From the NCBI GenBank assembly GCA_032622095.1, contig CP136061.1, positions 231,940,944-232,004,943 on the forward strand: DNA of 64,000 bases. Direction: 5' to 3'. Source of the stretch: Siphonodentalium dalli. Lineage: Eukaryota > Mollusca > Scaphopoda > Gadilida > Siphonodentaliidae. Positions within the stretch are counted from its first letter, which is position 1. The number at the start of each line of letters is the position of its first letter. Under the pieces are notes generated by a model. That model made no database searches and had not been told where the DNA came from. It saw nothing but the letters and a program-made list of their open reading frames with translations. Made by a program: the position numbers and the translations under genes. This document shows positions 1 to 8,112 of the stretch, piece after piece.

Positions 1-274
1 AAGCCGCTCGAACCGCGCTCTCTGCCCTCTGGATCATTCGATCGATCAAACCGTGTAGTAATAGCAAACACATCGTTTTACTTCGCCTTTACCAGCGTTT
101 TTTTCCCCAGAAACTTGGACAGAACAAGTTGCTATTTTTAAAACAACTATATATCTAAGTATGCTGTCTGTTTTTCGATTGAAAATCGATGATGTAAAAA
201 GACTTTTTATATATGGTGTATCTCTTCCTAGCAAGTTTTATATTGTTTCTGGGTATAAAATAATAGCAATGAAT
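1..274. other. AT-rich spacer, no recognised feature
   Basis: This stretch is AT-rich. Short open frames of about 60 codons occur on both strands and overlap each other. None shows a recognisable domain, a conserved-looking composition or a splice context. I see no RNA gene or repeat here. It runs directly into the G-tract repeat that starts at 275. Confidence 0.6.
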
Positions 275-350
275 CAGGGGGGGGGGGTCGCGCACAAAAA
301 TTCCATATATAGGGCGGGGGTGGTGGGTCAGTTGGACCCGGAAAAAATGT
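275..350 (+). repeat. G-tract-ended dispersed repeat fragment (copy 1)
   Basis: The copy opens with CA followed by an 11-base G run (277-287) and TCGCG. It continues through ATATAGGGCGGGGG to a small perfect hairpin, GGGTC and GACCC around a 5-base loop, near 327-341. The opening and the ATATAGGGCG block recur in inverted orientation at 1672-1776, and a similar CAGGGGGGGGT end bounds the nested element at 2400-2950. I infer that these are fragments of one dispersed family, probably a non-autonomous DNA transposon. The right boundary is uncertain. Confidence 0.5.
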
Positions 351-1671
351 GTAAATGATCAAAAATGCTAATTTTTTTCCTCCACTTAAAATCACTGTTT
401 TTGTGCTCATGTATTCTGTTAATACCAACCATATGACCCACTAGGCTATTTAAAACATACTAACCAGTACTAACTACCATTTAGGGGTGTATGTGTGCTG
501 ATGTATGTCAAAATTAATGTACCAGACTTCGACGGATGAAAGATATATTATATATATAAACAAATCATATAACAAACATTAAAACACAAGAACAAACATT
601 TATAATATGCATATCCAAGATAGCCTTTCAATTGGATGTGAAATATAAACCATGCCATTTATAACGTTACAAGTTTGACAATAGTCTCCCGGCCCGATCT
701 GTTTGGAGGGTTCAGCATGTTTGCTTTGCGTGAGCTACGTGCGTGGCGTATGTACAATTTAGTCGAATGTGATGTTCACTAAAGTAAAACATGACGTTAC
801 GCATAATCCAGACGTCATTAGTATCAAGACAATGTATTTTATTTCTAGCCCTAGTTGCATGTAAAGTTAAAACTTTTTATTCATCGAAATAGTCTTGTAT
901 ATAGACTATCCTATGGAAATACAGACTGTCATACCTGAACTGGGAAAATAGCCGATAATCCGAAATTTATTACTCGGATCAGATTAAATCTGCTATGTTT
1001 GTAGCAAACCTCCCAATTTACTCGGATGCTATATTGCCTGCGGTATCATTACCTGGGAGGAATCCGGATTGTGTGCAACGACTCTTAGTGAACCCACAGA
1101 TGTAAAACAGGGATGGTTGACAACAACTTGAACAAGCAAGGAACTTTACAATATTTAATTTATTCAATTCAACATTATTACATACTCTGATAATAAGTTA
1201 ATAATACTACCAATTCTTCACTAATATTGGTATATGTCAATCTGCACACAAACATGACATACATACATGTATTTAGACTGTGAGCTGCTGTGAGTGTGAC
1301 TTTCCTTGGGTCCCATCATACCCATGTGCAGATATATAATTCACAGAAATAGTGGAGATGAAATTTGTTCTACCCTTATTACTACAGTATTACTATTGGG
1401 TCTTGGCTCTAAAACATCTTATACTATTGTTATATAAAAGAATATGGAGTTATTGAGGATATCAGGACATGTATTACCTCATAATTATTATGTTTTATGG
1501 CATTATGCCTAATGTTTTTAAGTGCATGCATTCAGCATTTCCACATTTTATACTAATATAATTATCTCCCTTTAGAGGTTTATTAAAATGCTGGAATAGT
1601 ATTAAATAATAAGAAACGGAACAATTCTTTGCTAGGCTATGTTTTGGTTTATATTTTATGTTTTTTGTAAG
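351..1671. other. AT-rich spacer, no gene seen
   Basis: This is about 1.3 kb of AT-rich sequence without a credible open frame. It contains a short TA-rich tract near 540-561. The phrase TTACTCGGAT occurs twice, near 970 and 1018, each in a different surrounding, and I could not build a larger repeat from it. No RNA gene, satellite or transposon end was recognised. Confidence 0.6.
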
Positions 1672-1776
1672 ATTTTGGGGGTGGGTCCCAAAAATTGGGC
1701 GGAAGAAAAAAGAAAAAAATTGCAGGTAGAGAGAGGGGTGGTTTTTTTTCGCCCTATATTTCCGCGACCCCCCCTG
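1672..1776 (-). repeat. G-tract-ended dispersed repeat fragment (copy 2, inverted)
   Basis: Read on the minus strand, this copy starts with CA plus a 7-base G run and TCGCGG, then AAATATAGGGCG, the same order of blocks as copy 1. The other edge, near 1677-1690, is a GGGGGTGGGTCCC block. The two ends are not clearly inverted repeats of each other, so this may be a truncated copy. Open frames of 71 and 106 codons cross the region on opposite strands and are not considered genes. Confidence 0.5.
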
Positions 1777-2186
1777 AATGAATCGAAGAAATCTGCCCGG
1801 AAAAGCTTCTATCAAAGTTATTTAGAATTTCTTTTCACATTCCTGGGACAGTGAAATGAGGTTATTTTTAGAACAGAAATATCTAGAAAACGTCTATTTG
1901 TTAGCACCTTCAATCAAGGCACATTTCATTGCAGCTGATATGTCACCGCGAATTAATTTCGTTAATAAACCAATTTATAATATCTTTATAGACAAATAAT
2001 AAACCCAATATTCAGTCTATCTTATTCATACACAAAAAATATTTGTAGTAATGAAATCTGGTTTTATATAAATTATGTTGATGTAATTGCGACACAGAAG
2101 AGATACACTAGCTTAAAGAGTATGCAACGTAATATTTCTCCTATTGATTCAAGCGTGCCGCCAAAAGAGTTTCATTAATCTTTTTA
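1777..2186. other. AT-rich spacer
   Basis: This is about 410 bases of AT-rich unique sequence. No reading frame, RNA gene, tandem repeat or transposon end was recognised. Confidence 0.6.
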
Positions 2187-2337
2187 TTGTTGTTGTTGTT
2201 GTTGTAAATGTTGTCGGGATGAGGAGGAGCATCTTTAAACAAAAGCATCTTTAAAGATTGTCATGTTCGAGGTCTTTTCTGAATAATTCGAGTCATTGTC
2301 ATGATTTGCAGGAAAATTGAAGTATATGAATACTTGA
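2187..2337 (-). repeat. TTG microsatellite and outer inverted-repeat arm (left)
   Basis: A (TTG)6 tract (2187-2205) is followed by sequence that, on the minus strand, weakly matches the plus strand at 3366-3475. Both contain TTTAAAGAT and, after a similar gap, an AAC-type tract. Translated in matching frames they share TIFKD or IIFKD and a run of asparagines. This suggests that an older, decayed inverted repeat extends beyond the clear transposon ends at 2338 and 3365. The spacing differs by about 40 bases, partly because the left arm carries a small internal duplication of AAAGATGCT (minus strand). This is an inference from modest similarity. Confidence 0.35.
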
Positions 2338-2399
2338 AAATATGTGACCCGCCATATCAAATCCAGTCGTAAGTCGGGATTTTTTTTACCCTGTGCCAA
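2338..2399 (+). repeat. Left terminal inverted repeat of the outer transposon
   Basis: The 62-bp arm contains TGTGACCCGCC and ends ACCCTGTGCCAA. It pairs with the arm at 3303-3365. The last seven bases, GTGCCAA (2393-2399), also serve as one copy of the target-site duplication of the nested insertion. Confidence 0.85.
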
Positions 2400-2950
2400 C
2401 AGGGGGGGGTGAAAAAATTTCTTCCGGCACGTATGCCGGGGTGGGTGGGTGGTCAAAGCCACCAACAAGCAATTTTTTCCGCAACTAAAAAAAAAAATTC
2501 CTGCTTGTTTTTAGTGTTTTGGCAATGAGTTGGGCTTCAAAATCACTTTGAATCAGTTTGAATGAGAGAAATAATGTAATTCTAACTGGTAAACTGACTG
2601 CAGGCAGTTATCGTGTTGTATTTTGTTGCAAATTTTGAAATCCAAGATGGCCGCTGGCAGCCATGTTTTTTTGGCCGAATGACCTCAAAATTACTCATTC
2701 CTATTTACATGTCCATGTTAACATCCATGATAAATAGTATGCACAGAAATTCATATACAGCTGTTTACAGTGAATTTCCCCCCGCAAATCTCTGTTTTAG
2801 TGTTAAAAGGGGGGGTGGGTGTCAAAAAATGGTCGGAAAAAACTGCCGAAAACGGAAAAAAATTTGGCGGTGGGGGTGGGTGGGTACAAAAAATGATCGA
2901 AAGGGAAAAAATGCCATACGTGCCTGAAATTTTTTTCCGACCCCCCCCTG
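2400..2950. mobile_element. Nested 551-bp inverted-repeat element inserted in the left arm
   Basis: The insert begins CAGGGGGGGGT and ends ACCCCCCCCTG. Its inverted similarity continues for about 40 bases on each side through A-rich, ATTTC and GGCACGTATG blocks. The 7-bp direct repeat GTGCCAA flanks it at 2393-2399 and 2951-2957. Removing the insert and one duplicate restores a left arm that matches the intact right arm exactly across the junction, so this is a real insertion. The CAGGG-type ends resemble hAT termini, but hAT elements normally make 8-bp duplications, so the family is unassigned. It has no transposase frame. Overlapping frames of 89-104 codons on both strands near 2613-3091 are not credible genes. 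Confidence 0.8.
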
Positions 2951-2953
2951 GTG

Positions 2954-3020
2954 CCAATGCATTCTCTTATATATGCGAGTCGACCATAGGTCGCCTCGCA
3001 TATATAAGAGAATGCATTGG
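2954..3020. repeat. 67-bp perfect-stem palindrome (hairpin) A
   Basis: Two 26-base arms, beginning CCAATGCATTCTC and ending GAGAATGCATTGG, are exact reverse complements. They surround a 15-base centre that is itself partly paired (CGACC, ATA, GGTCG). The same 67 bases occur in reverse-complement orientation at 3240-3306. It lies directly inside the left inverted repeat of the outer transposon, displaced by the nested insertion. It could extrude as a cruciform or fold as RNA. Confidence 0.85.
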
Positions 3021-3239
3021 CCTAACAATTTTTTTTCATTTTTTAAAAATAAATATTTCTTACAATTTTTAGGACATAAAATAAAAAACATCCATTACCC
3101 TGCAGGGAGCCCCACATATATATAGAAGCATATAGAAAGTGTCGTTTGCTCATGTTTGTCTGGGGCTCTGTATGGGTGAAATTATAAAATTGTTAAAGAA
3201 TACAAGAAATAATTATTAAAATTGTAAAAAATTGTTAGG
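3021..3239. other. Internal AT-rich core of the outer transposon
   Basis: About 220 bases between the two hairpins. The outermost part on each side (CCTAACAATTTTTT on the left and its complement on the right) still belongs to the inverted repeat. The centre is unique and includes CTGCAGGGAGCCCC near 3100. No reading frame of interest was found. Confidence 0.6.
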
Positions 3240-3306
3240 CCAATGCATTCTCTTATATATGCGAGGCGACCTATGGTCGACTCGCATATATAAGAGAATG
3301 CATTGG
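3240..3306. repeat. 67-bp perfect-stem palindrome (hairpin) B
   Basis: This is the exact reverse complement of hairpin A (2954-3020), with the same 26-bp perfect stem and 15-base partly paired centre. It adjoins the right inverted repeat with no insertion, so it shows the uninterrupted structure of the transposon arm. Confidence 0.85.
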
Positions 3307-3365
3307 CACAGGGTAAAAAAAAATCCCGACCTACGACTGGATTTGATATGGCGGGTCACATATTT
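3303..3365 (-). repeat. Right terminal inverted repeat of the outer transposon
   Basis: The 63-bp arm pairs with 2338-2399. On the minus strand it reads TGTGACCCGCC through to ACCCTGTGCCAA and continues without interruption into the hairpin. It differs from the left arm by one A/G change and one base in a T homopolymer. Confidence 0.85.
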
Positions 3366-3475
3366 GAATTGCAGTTGCACGAATTATTATACAGCGACTC
3401 AATCCGAGCGATTTTCAACCATTATTTTTAAAGATTGTCTATCTCTTCCAGGTCACAATTACAACAACAACAACA
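3366..3475 (+). repeat. Outer inverted-repeat arm (right) with AAC microsatellite
   Basis: The sequence after the right transposon end weakly mirrors 2187-2337 on the opposite strand, including TTTAAAGAT and a short (AAC)n tract near 3461-3474. The matching frame reads IIFKD followed by a stretch with four asparagines. It may be remains of a larger palindromic element or of a duplicated host sequence. Similarity is low and was judged by eye. Confidence 0.3.
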
Positions 3476-3624
3476 TCATTTTAAAAATCCCGATTTCAAA
3501 ACTACAAATAGCTACTTTGTGAATAAAATGCAGATAAAAAATAAGATATATTTATTATCTGTTTGTAAATACACAATAAAGTGGTTTATTTCGATCGTGA
3601 TCGCGGTAATTCTCTTGGCTGATC

Positions 3625-4166
3625 TTAAAGGGGTACTGTACTCAGAGATAGGCGATTTTTTTTATTTACTCCCATTGAAATAACTTTCAAGTTAGATTGT
3701 GTTCGTGTTATATAAGTTTCGTATAAACCTAATTTAGCGAAGATAATATTGATCTTGGAAACAAAAATATTACGATTTCAAACTACGCGCCATGTTTTTG
3801 ACCTTCACCGGAGAAGACTTGTTTCTTTCTCCTTTTTTCCGAATCGGTTATAACGGACCCTCCTTTTGCAGGTAACATGTTTTGTTTGCAACTCAATAAT
3901 GTTCGCGAACGGCCGTCGATAAAAGACACGCAACAGATGCGATTTCAAGAACCGTAACTCGTAATGGCATAATTCTCCATTTTATGACTCCAGCCATAAA
4001 TGAATTTATATTAAATAATTCAATTTTACTTTTATGATAGCCTGTTAACCGGAACGTTTTCAGTAGACATCGTCGACTCATATTAGTTATTTTATAATAT
4101 AATATTGATATTAGATCGCTATTGTCACCGGGAATTTATTGAAATTTGGGTACAGTACCCCTTTAA
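3625..4166. mobile_element. 534-bp MITE-like element with TTAA target duplication
   Basis: The left end reads TTAA-AGGGGTACTGTAC (TTAA at 3625-3628) and the right end GTACAGTACCCCT-TTAA (TTAA at 4163-4166). The 13-base terminal inverted repeat is perfect and itself contains the short palindrome TAC-TGTA. TTAA duplication is characteristic of the piggyBac superfamily, although the CCC-starting tips usual there are not seen, so family assignment is tentative. The interior is AT-rich and has no transposase frame. A 62-codon minus-strand frame near 3893-4081 is not considered a gene. Confidence 0.7.
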
Positions 4167-4309
4167 CTGTCACATGAATTCCTTATGAAATTGTAATGCA
4201 ATTTTTTGTTTACCTCCTTCTTGGGAGAGAATATTTATAAATTATTACACCATTATTTACAAGTTTTGTGAACAATGAAGAGCAAGAGATTAACATCATA
4301 ATCATAAGG

Positions 4310-4438
4310 ACACGTACACACACCCACACACACACACCCACACACACACACACACACCCTCTCACCCTCACACACACACACACACGCACCCTCCCTCACA
4401 CACACACACACACCCTCACACACACACACACACACACA
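4310..4438. repeat. Compound CA microsatellite
   Basis: The tract is built of ACACAC runs interrupted by CCC, CCCTC and CGC variants. Histidine/threonine-rich or cysteine/valine-rich frames across it on the two strands are artefacts of the dinucleotide repeat. Confidence 0.95.
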
Positions 4439-4693
4439 AGCAGTCTAACACCGTGTGTCAATTGGGGTCTTTTGCGTCAAACCTACAACCGGGTTCTACC
4501 CTTTCCGCTGTTCCTACCACCTAGAAAATTCGGAAGTAGACACGGAAGGACAACTGAAGCGTTTTCAGGCAAAAATAAAACCCGTAAGTCAGTCATTTAA
4601 CTTTGTGTTTTTATAATCATAACTGGGCTCAGGTGTGACACATGTGTATGACAAATGGGAAAGTCATATGTAAATAAATGGCATCGCGCTTAT
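4439..4693. other. Unique spacer between microsatellite and 42-bp array
   Basis: About 255 bases of ordinary sequence with no recognised gene, repeat or RNA. Confidence 0.6.
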
Positions 4694-5217
4694 GTGCACC
4701 GCAGTTCAATTGCGCTTCAGTTCAGCGCAAAGTCGCCGCACCGCAGTGCAATTGCACTTGAGCGTGGTGCAATGTAGCCGAACCGCAGTGCAATTGCGCT
4801 TGAGCGTGGTGCAATGTAGCCGAACCGCAGTACAATTGCGCTTGAGTGCAGCGCAATTTTGCCGCACCGCAGTGCAATTGCGCTTGAGTGCAGCGCAATT
4901 TCGCACCACCACAGCGCAGTTTCGCTTCAGTGCAGCGCACCACAGTGCAATTGCGCTTGAGCGTGGTGCAATGTAGCCGAACAACAGTGCAATTGCGCTT
5001 GAGCGTGGTGCAATGTAGCCGAACCACAGTGTAATTGCGCTTGAGCGTGTTGCAATGTAGCCGAACCACAGTGCAATTGCGCTTGAGCGTGGTGCCATGT
5101 AGCCGAACCGCAGTGTATTTGCGCTTGAGCGTGGTGCAATGTAGCCGAACCGCAGTACAATTGCGCTTGAGTGCAGCGCAATTTTGCCGCACCGCAGTGC
5201 AATTGCGCTTGAGTGCA
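4694..5217. repeat. GC-rich 42-bp minisatellite, about 12.5 units
   Basis: Successive CAATTGCGCTTGAG blocks fall 42 bases apart. Two unit types alternate: one continues GTGGTGCAATGTAGCCGAAC and the other GTGCAGCGCAATTTTGCCGC. Because 42 is a multiple of three, every frame repeats the same 14 residues, and several frames on both strands remain open for 86-183 codons (for example minus-strand repeats around SSAIALRFGYIAPR and AQLHCGSATLHHA, and plus-strand repeats around RTAVQLRLSVVQCS). The simultaneous openness argues against a gene. The array is far richer in G+C than its flanks and contains self-complementary cores such as GTGCAATTGCAC at 4747-4758. Confidence 0.9.
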
Positions 5218-5235
5218 TCTCTCTCTCTCTCTCTC
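5218..5235. repeat. CT microsatellite
   Basis: A short (TC)n run directly abuts the end of the 42-bp array and gives an ERERER-type peptide on the minus strand. Confidence 0.9.
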
Positions 5236-5799
5236 GATATACATATAAATTATAACATGTCTATAAATATAATTTGTGAAAATATTATACTCTAGAAAAA
5301 TATAAATATATAAAAGTGAGAAAAAAAAGTAAAAAATACATGTGAAGCAAAAACAAAGAACACGACAATAAATAAATAGAGAGTAAAAAAAAGCCAAACA
5401 AACACGTGCACGATACAAAAAAGAAAGGAAATAACAAATATGCATAAATGTCATATGAACGTTGGGTTCATAGAACAATTAATTTTATATATCGCACCCG
5501 TGTGATCTTTCGGTGCTATGCAATCAATAATCTCACAAGCGTGATGTACTAAAATATTATACTCAAGAAAAATATAAATACATAAAAGTGATTCTGATTG
5601 ATGAGCTGGCAGATAGATTGACTGAAGTCGTTCAATTGTAATGCAGTCTGCGCTATTTATACACGATAAATTATATTATGCATGTATAGATGCTAATTTA
5701 AAATTAATAAAATGGTATCCGATCTAGGTGCTGCAACAATTTGCGGACCAGCTGCACACGAGTAAACACATATGTGAATTAGAAGATAGATGACATACC
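5236..5799. other. AT-rich spacer with a 40-bp direct repeat pair
   Basis: The region is A+T-rich and lacks a credible gene. Bases 5279-5318 recur with about three differences at 5551-5590, 272 bases apart. Both begin AAAATATTATACTC and contain GAAAAATATAAATA. The sequence between is unique. This may mark a small tandem duplication or an insertion between copies. Confidence 0.55.
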
Positions 5800-5812
5800 G
5801 GGGGGGGGGGGG
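5800..5812. repeat. Poly-G tract (13 G)
   Basis: Thirteen consecutive G residues follow ACC and precede TCC. Unlike the G runs at 277 and 2401 there is no preceding CA, and the following bases do not match that family. It is therefore listed as a simple tract. Confidence 0.9.
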
Positions 5813-5856
5813 TCCAACAATTAAATATGTGTATATACCACCATATCCACAAATAT

Positions 5857-5926
5857 ATCATCATCATCACTATTATCATAATCTTCTTCATCATAATCAT
5901 CATCATCATCATCACCATCATCATCC
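5857..5926. repeat. Imperfect ATC (TCA) microsatellite
   Basis: Imperfect TCA/ATC triplets run for about 70 bases. They produce a methionine-rich run in a minus-strand frame that is not considered a gene. Confidence 0.9.
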
Positions 5927-5935
5927 AGATCACCA

Positions 5936-6030
5936 TGTAACTAATACTATTTGTTTGTTAACTTACTAATGTACTTATGTTACATATTGATTTATGGCTA
6001 AGACATAATAAAACATTGAAACTGAAAAAA
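5936..6030 (+). other. Possible retroposon 3' tail with AATAAA
   Basis: AT-rich sequence leads to AATAAA at 6007-6012, followed by ACATTGAAACTGAAAAAAATT. A polyadenylation-like signal just before an A-rich, TTGAA-like tail is compatible with the end of a retroposed sequence and resembles the arrangement at 8241-8263. No coding remnant was identified upstream, so this is a weak call. Confidence 0.2.
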
Positions 6031-6064
6031 ATTAAAAGGAGCTTTTCCGGACAGGTGTCCTCAA

Positions 6065-6881
6065 TTCATTTATATTATTTCATACCCTGCATTCTATATA
6101 AAACTTATTAATTTATATTATATCATACCCTGCATTCTATATAAAACTTATTAATTTATATTATATCATACCCTGCATTCTATATAAAACTTATTAATTT
6201 ATATTATATCATACCCTGCATTCTATATAAAACTTATTAATTTATATTATATCATACCCTGCATTCTATATAAAACTTATTAATTTATATTATTTCATAC
6301 CCTGCATTCTATATAAAACTTATTAATTTATATTATATCATACCCTGCATTCTATATAAAACTTATTAATTTATATTATATCATACCCTGCATTCTATAT
6401 AAAACTTATTAATTTATATTATATCATACCCTGCATTCTATATAAAACTTATTAATTTATATTATATCATACCCTGCATTCTATATAAAACTTATTAATT
6501 TATATTATATCATACCCTGCATTCTATATAAAACTTATTAATTTATATTATATCATACCCTGCATTATATATAAAACTTATTAATTTATATTATATCATA
6601 CCCTGCATTCTATATAAAACTTATTAATTTATATTATATCATACCCTGCATTCTATATAAAACTTATTAATTTATATTATATCATACCCTGCATTCTATA
6701 TAAAACTTATCAATTTATATTATATCATACCCTGCATTCTATATAAAACTTATTAATTTATATTATATCATACCCTGCATTCTATATAAAACTTATTAAT
6801 TTATATTATATCATACCCTGCATTCTATATAAAACTTATTAATTTATATTATATCATACCCTGCATTCTATATAAAACTTG
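6065..6881. repeat. 43-bp satellite array, about 19 units
   Basis: TATCATACCCTGCATTC recurs every 43 bases (for example 6121 and 6164) in about 19 nearly identical units. The few variants include TATTTCAT in the first unit and near 6290, one TTATATA near 6568 and one CTTATC near 6710. Each unit contains CTATATAAAAC, which matches the TATA-box consensus. The array begins after GGACAGGTGTCCTCAA and ends at CTTGTTGGG. It contains no coding potential. Confidence 0.95.
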
Positions 6882-7351
6882 TTGGGAAGAGATATGCCAT
6901 CTTTAGAAACATGTATCTATGTTTTTTACTGTTCCATATTAATAACAATTCATTATAGAAACGTTAGGATATGTCGATCACAATATGCAAAAAATACGGC
7001 ACTTTATTTAACAGCATCACTCCAACATCTTAGCTATAAATCAGCGGTAACCATTAACATCATGACAATTTAGCAGGATTATTTAACCATAAAGACGATC
7101 GTTATAGTTTGTTTAGTGAATACTATATAAGTTACTCAAGTAAACAAAAACGACAAACCCTCTTAAATTACTGCCAGACATTAACATCGAAAAGCAATGA
7201 TACACACATCTTAGATGGAAAATTAATATATCAGAAAAATCTTAACAGATTATGTTGCGGTTTTTAAATTTCAAACTAAGTTGTTGTTCCAGTGAGGGAA
7301 TTTTTATTGAGATTTTAGGTCACTGTTGCCTTCACTCTGTATGTACATTAT
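6882..7351. other. AT-rich spacer
   Basis: About 470 bases of unique AT-rich sequence. A 64-codon frame that starts at the end of the 43-bp array has no recognisable features. No RNA gene was seen. Confidence 0.6.
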
Positions 7352-7862
7352 TAAACCAATGCAAAATGCTTTATATACATCACTCTACCAATGCACAATT
7401 ATTTATATACATTACTCCACCAATGCACCATGCTTTAAATACATTACTCGGATTTACTCCACCAATGCACAATTATTTATATACATTACTCCACCAATGC
7501 ACAATGCTTTATATACATTACTCCACCAATGCACAATGCTTTATATATACATTACTCCACCAATGCACAATGTTTTATATACATTACTCCACCAATGCAC
7601 ACTGCTTTATATATACATTACTCCTCAAATGCACAATGTGTTATATACATTACTCCACCAATGCACAATTATTTATATACATTACTCCATCAATGCACAA
7701 TATTTTATATACATTACTCCACCAATGCACAATGCTTTATATACATTACTCCACCAATGCACAATGCTTTATATACATTACTCCTCCAATGCACAATGTT
7801 TTATACATTACTCCACCAATGGAAATGCACAATGCTTTATATACATTACTCCACCAATGCAC
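7352..7862. repeat. 32-bp minisatellite, about 16 units
   Basis: Units consist of ATTACTCCACCAATGCAC followed by AATGCTTTATATAC. Most are 32 bp. Some are 34 bp through an extra TA (TATATATAC near 7546 and 7614), one has an insertion of about 10 bases (near 7440) and others are shortened or altered near 7800-7835. All three plus-strand frames stay open for 119-206 codons, reading blocks such as YTLLHQCTM and HYSTNAQCF, because the unit lacks stops. This is an artefact of repetition and not a protein. Confidence 0.9.
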
Positions 7863-7913
7863 CGACGAGTAGATTCAGTTTGGCATGATCGGCCTGAAAC
7901 GGAAAGAATATAG

Positions 7914-8112
7914 CTGCAGTGGGTAATCTCACCTAACACAACTGTTACATGTTATCCGAAACCCTACTACTACCAGAGACCAAACATTTATAAACTAGCC
8001 GCTCTATTTAACTCCCGAAATCGCGACAGTTAAAACGTGTCAGTATTTATTTAAAAAGGTCCTTGACAAATTTGTTCCCCATGAGGCTTACTACCACCAG
8101 CCTGTGAAATGA
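7914..8112 (+). pseudogene. Degenerate C-terminal coding remnant, probably of a retroposon
   Basis: A frame from 7914 reads through YPKPYYYQRPNIYKLA (stop at 8031). A second frame, one base shifted near 8000, continues with TPEIATVKTCQYLFKKVLDKFVP and ends in a TGA at 8110-8112. Joined across one frameshift these look like a basic, aromatic protein tail. The downstream AATAAA and TTGAA-type tail suggest the 3' end of a non-LTR retrotransposon. I cannot name the family, and no catalytic motif is present. The 5' part is absent: an in-frame stop precedes it at 7911 and the 32-bp array lies upstream. It could alternatively be a host-gene pseudogene fragment. Confidence 0.35.

Larger units (their letters stand above)
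2338..3365. mobile_element. Inverted-repeat DNA transposon, non-autonomous, interrupted by a second element
   Basis: The ends are near-perfect inverted repeats: 2338-2399 matches the reverse complement of 3303-3365 with one substitution and one homopolymer length difference. If the element proper begins TGTGACCC, it spans 2343-3360 and is flanked by TA on both sides, as expected for TA-targeting families such as Tc1/mariner. The AAATA/TATTT flanks are also inverted matches, so the exact boundary is uncertain. Each inverted arm continues into a 67-bp hairpin. The left arm is split by an insertion at 2400-2950, and without it the element would be about 460 bp. No transposase reading frame is visible, so it is a MITE-like, non-autonomous element. 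Confidence 0.75.

Noticed and set aside
2235-3091. Overlapping frames of 68-104 codons on both strands around the transposons
   Set aside because: They run through inverted repeats and G/C or A/T tracts, have no domain signatures, and overlap in opposite orientations.
4706-5478. Minus-strand frames of 156-183 codons and an 86-94 codon plus-strand frame
   Set aside because: They lie in a 42-bp tandem array whose length is divisible by three, so several frames on both strands are open together. The extra N-terminal part of the longest one is low-complexity AT-rich translation.
5800-5812. Fourth member of the G-tract-ended transposon family
   Set aside because: There is no preceding CA and the bases after the run do not match the other copies.
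7252-7913. Plus-strand frames of 119-206 codons rich in Tyr, His and Ile
   Set aside because: They are three-frame readings of the 32-bp minisatellite and have no non-repeat domain.
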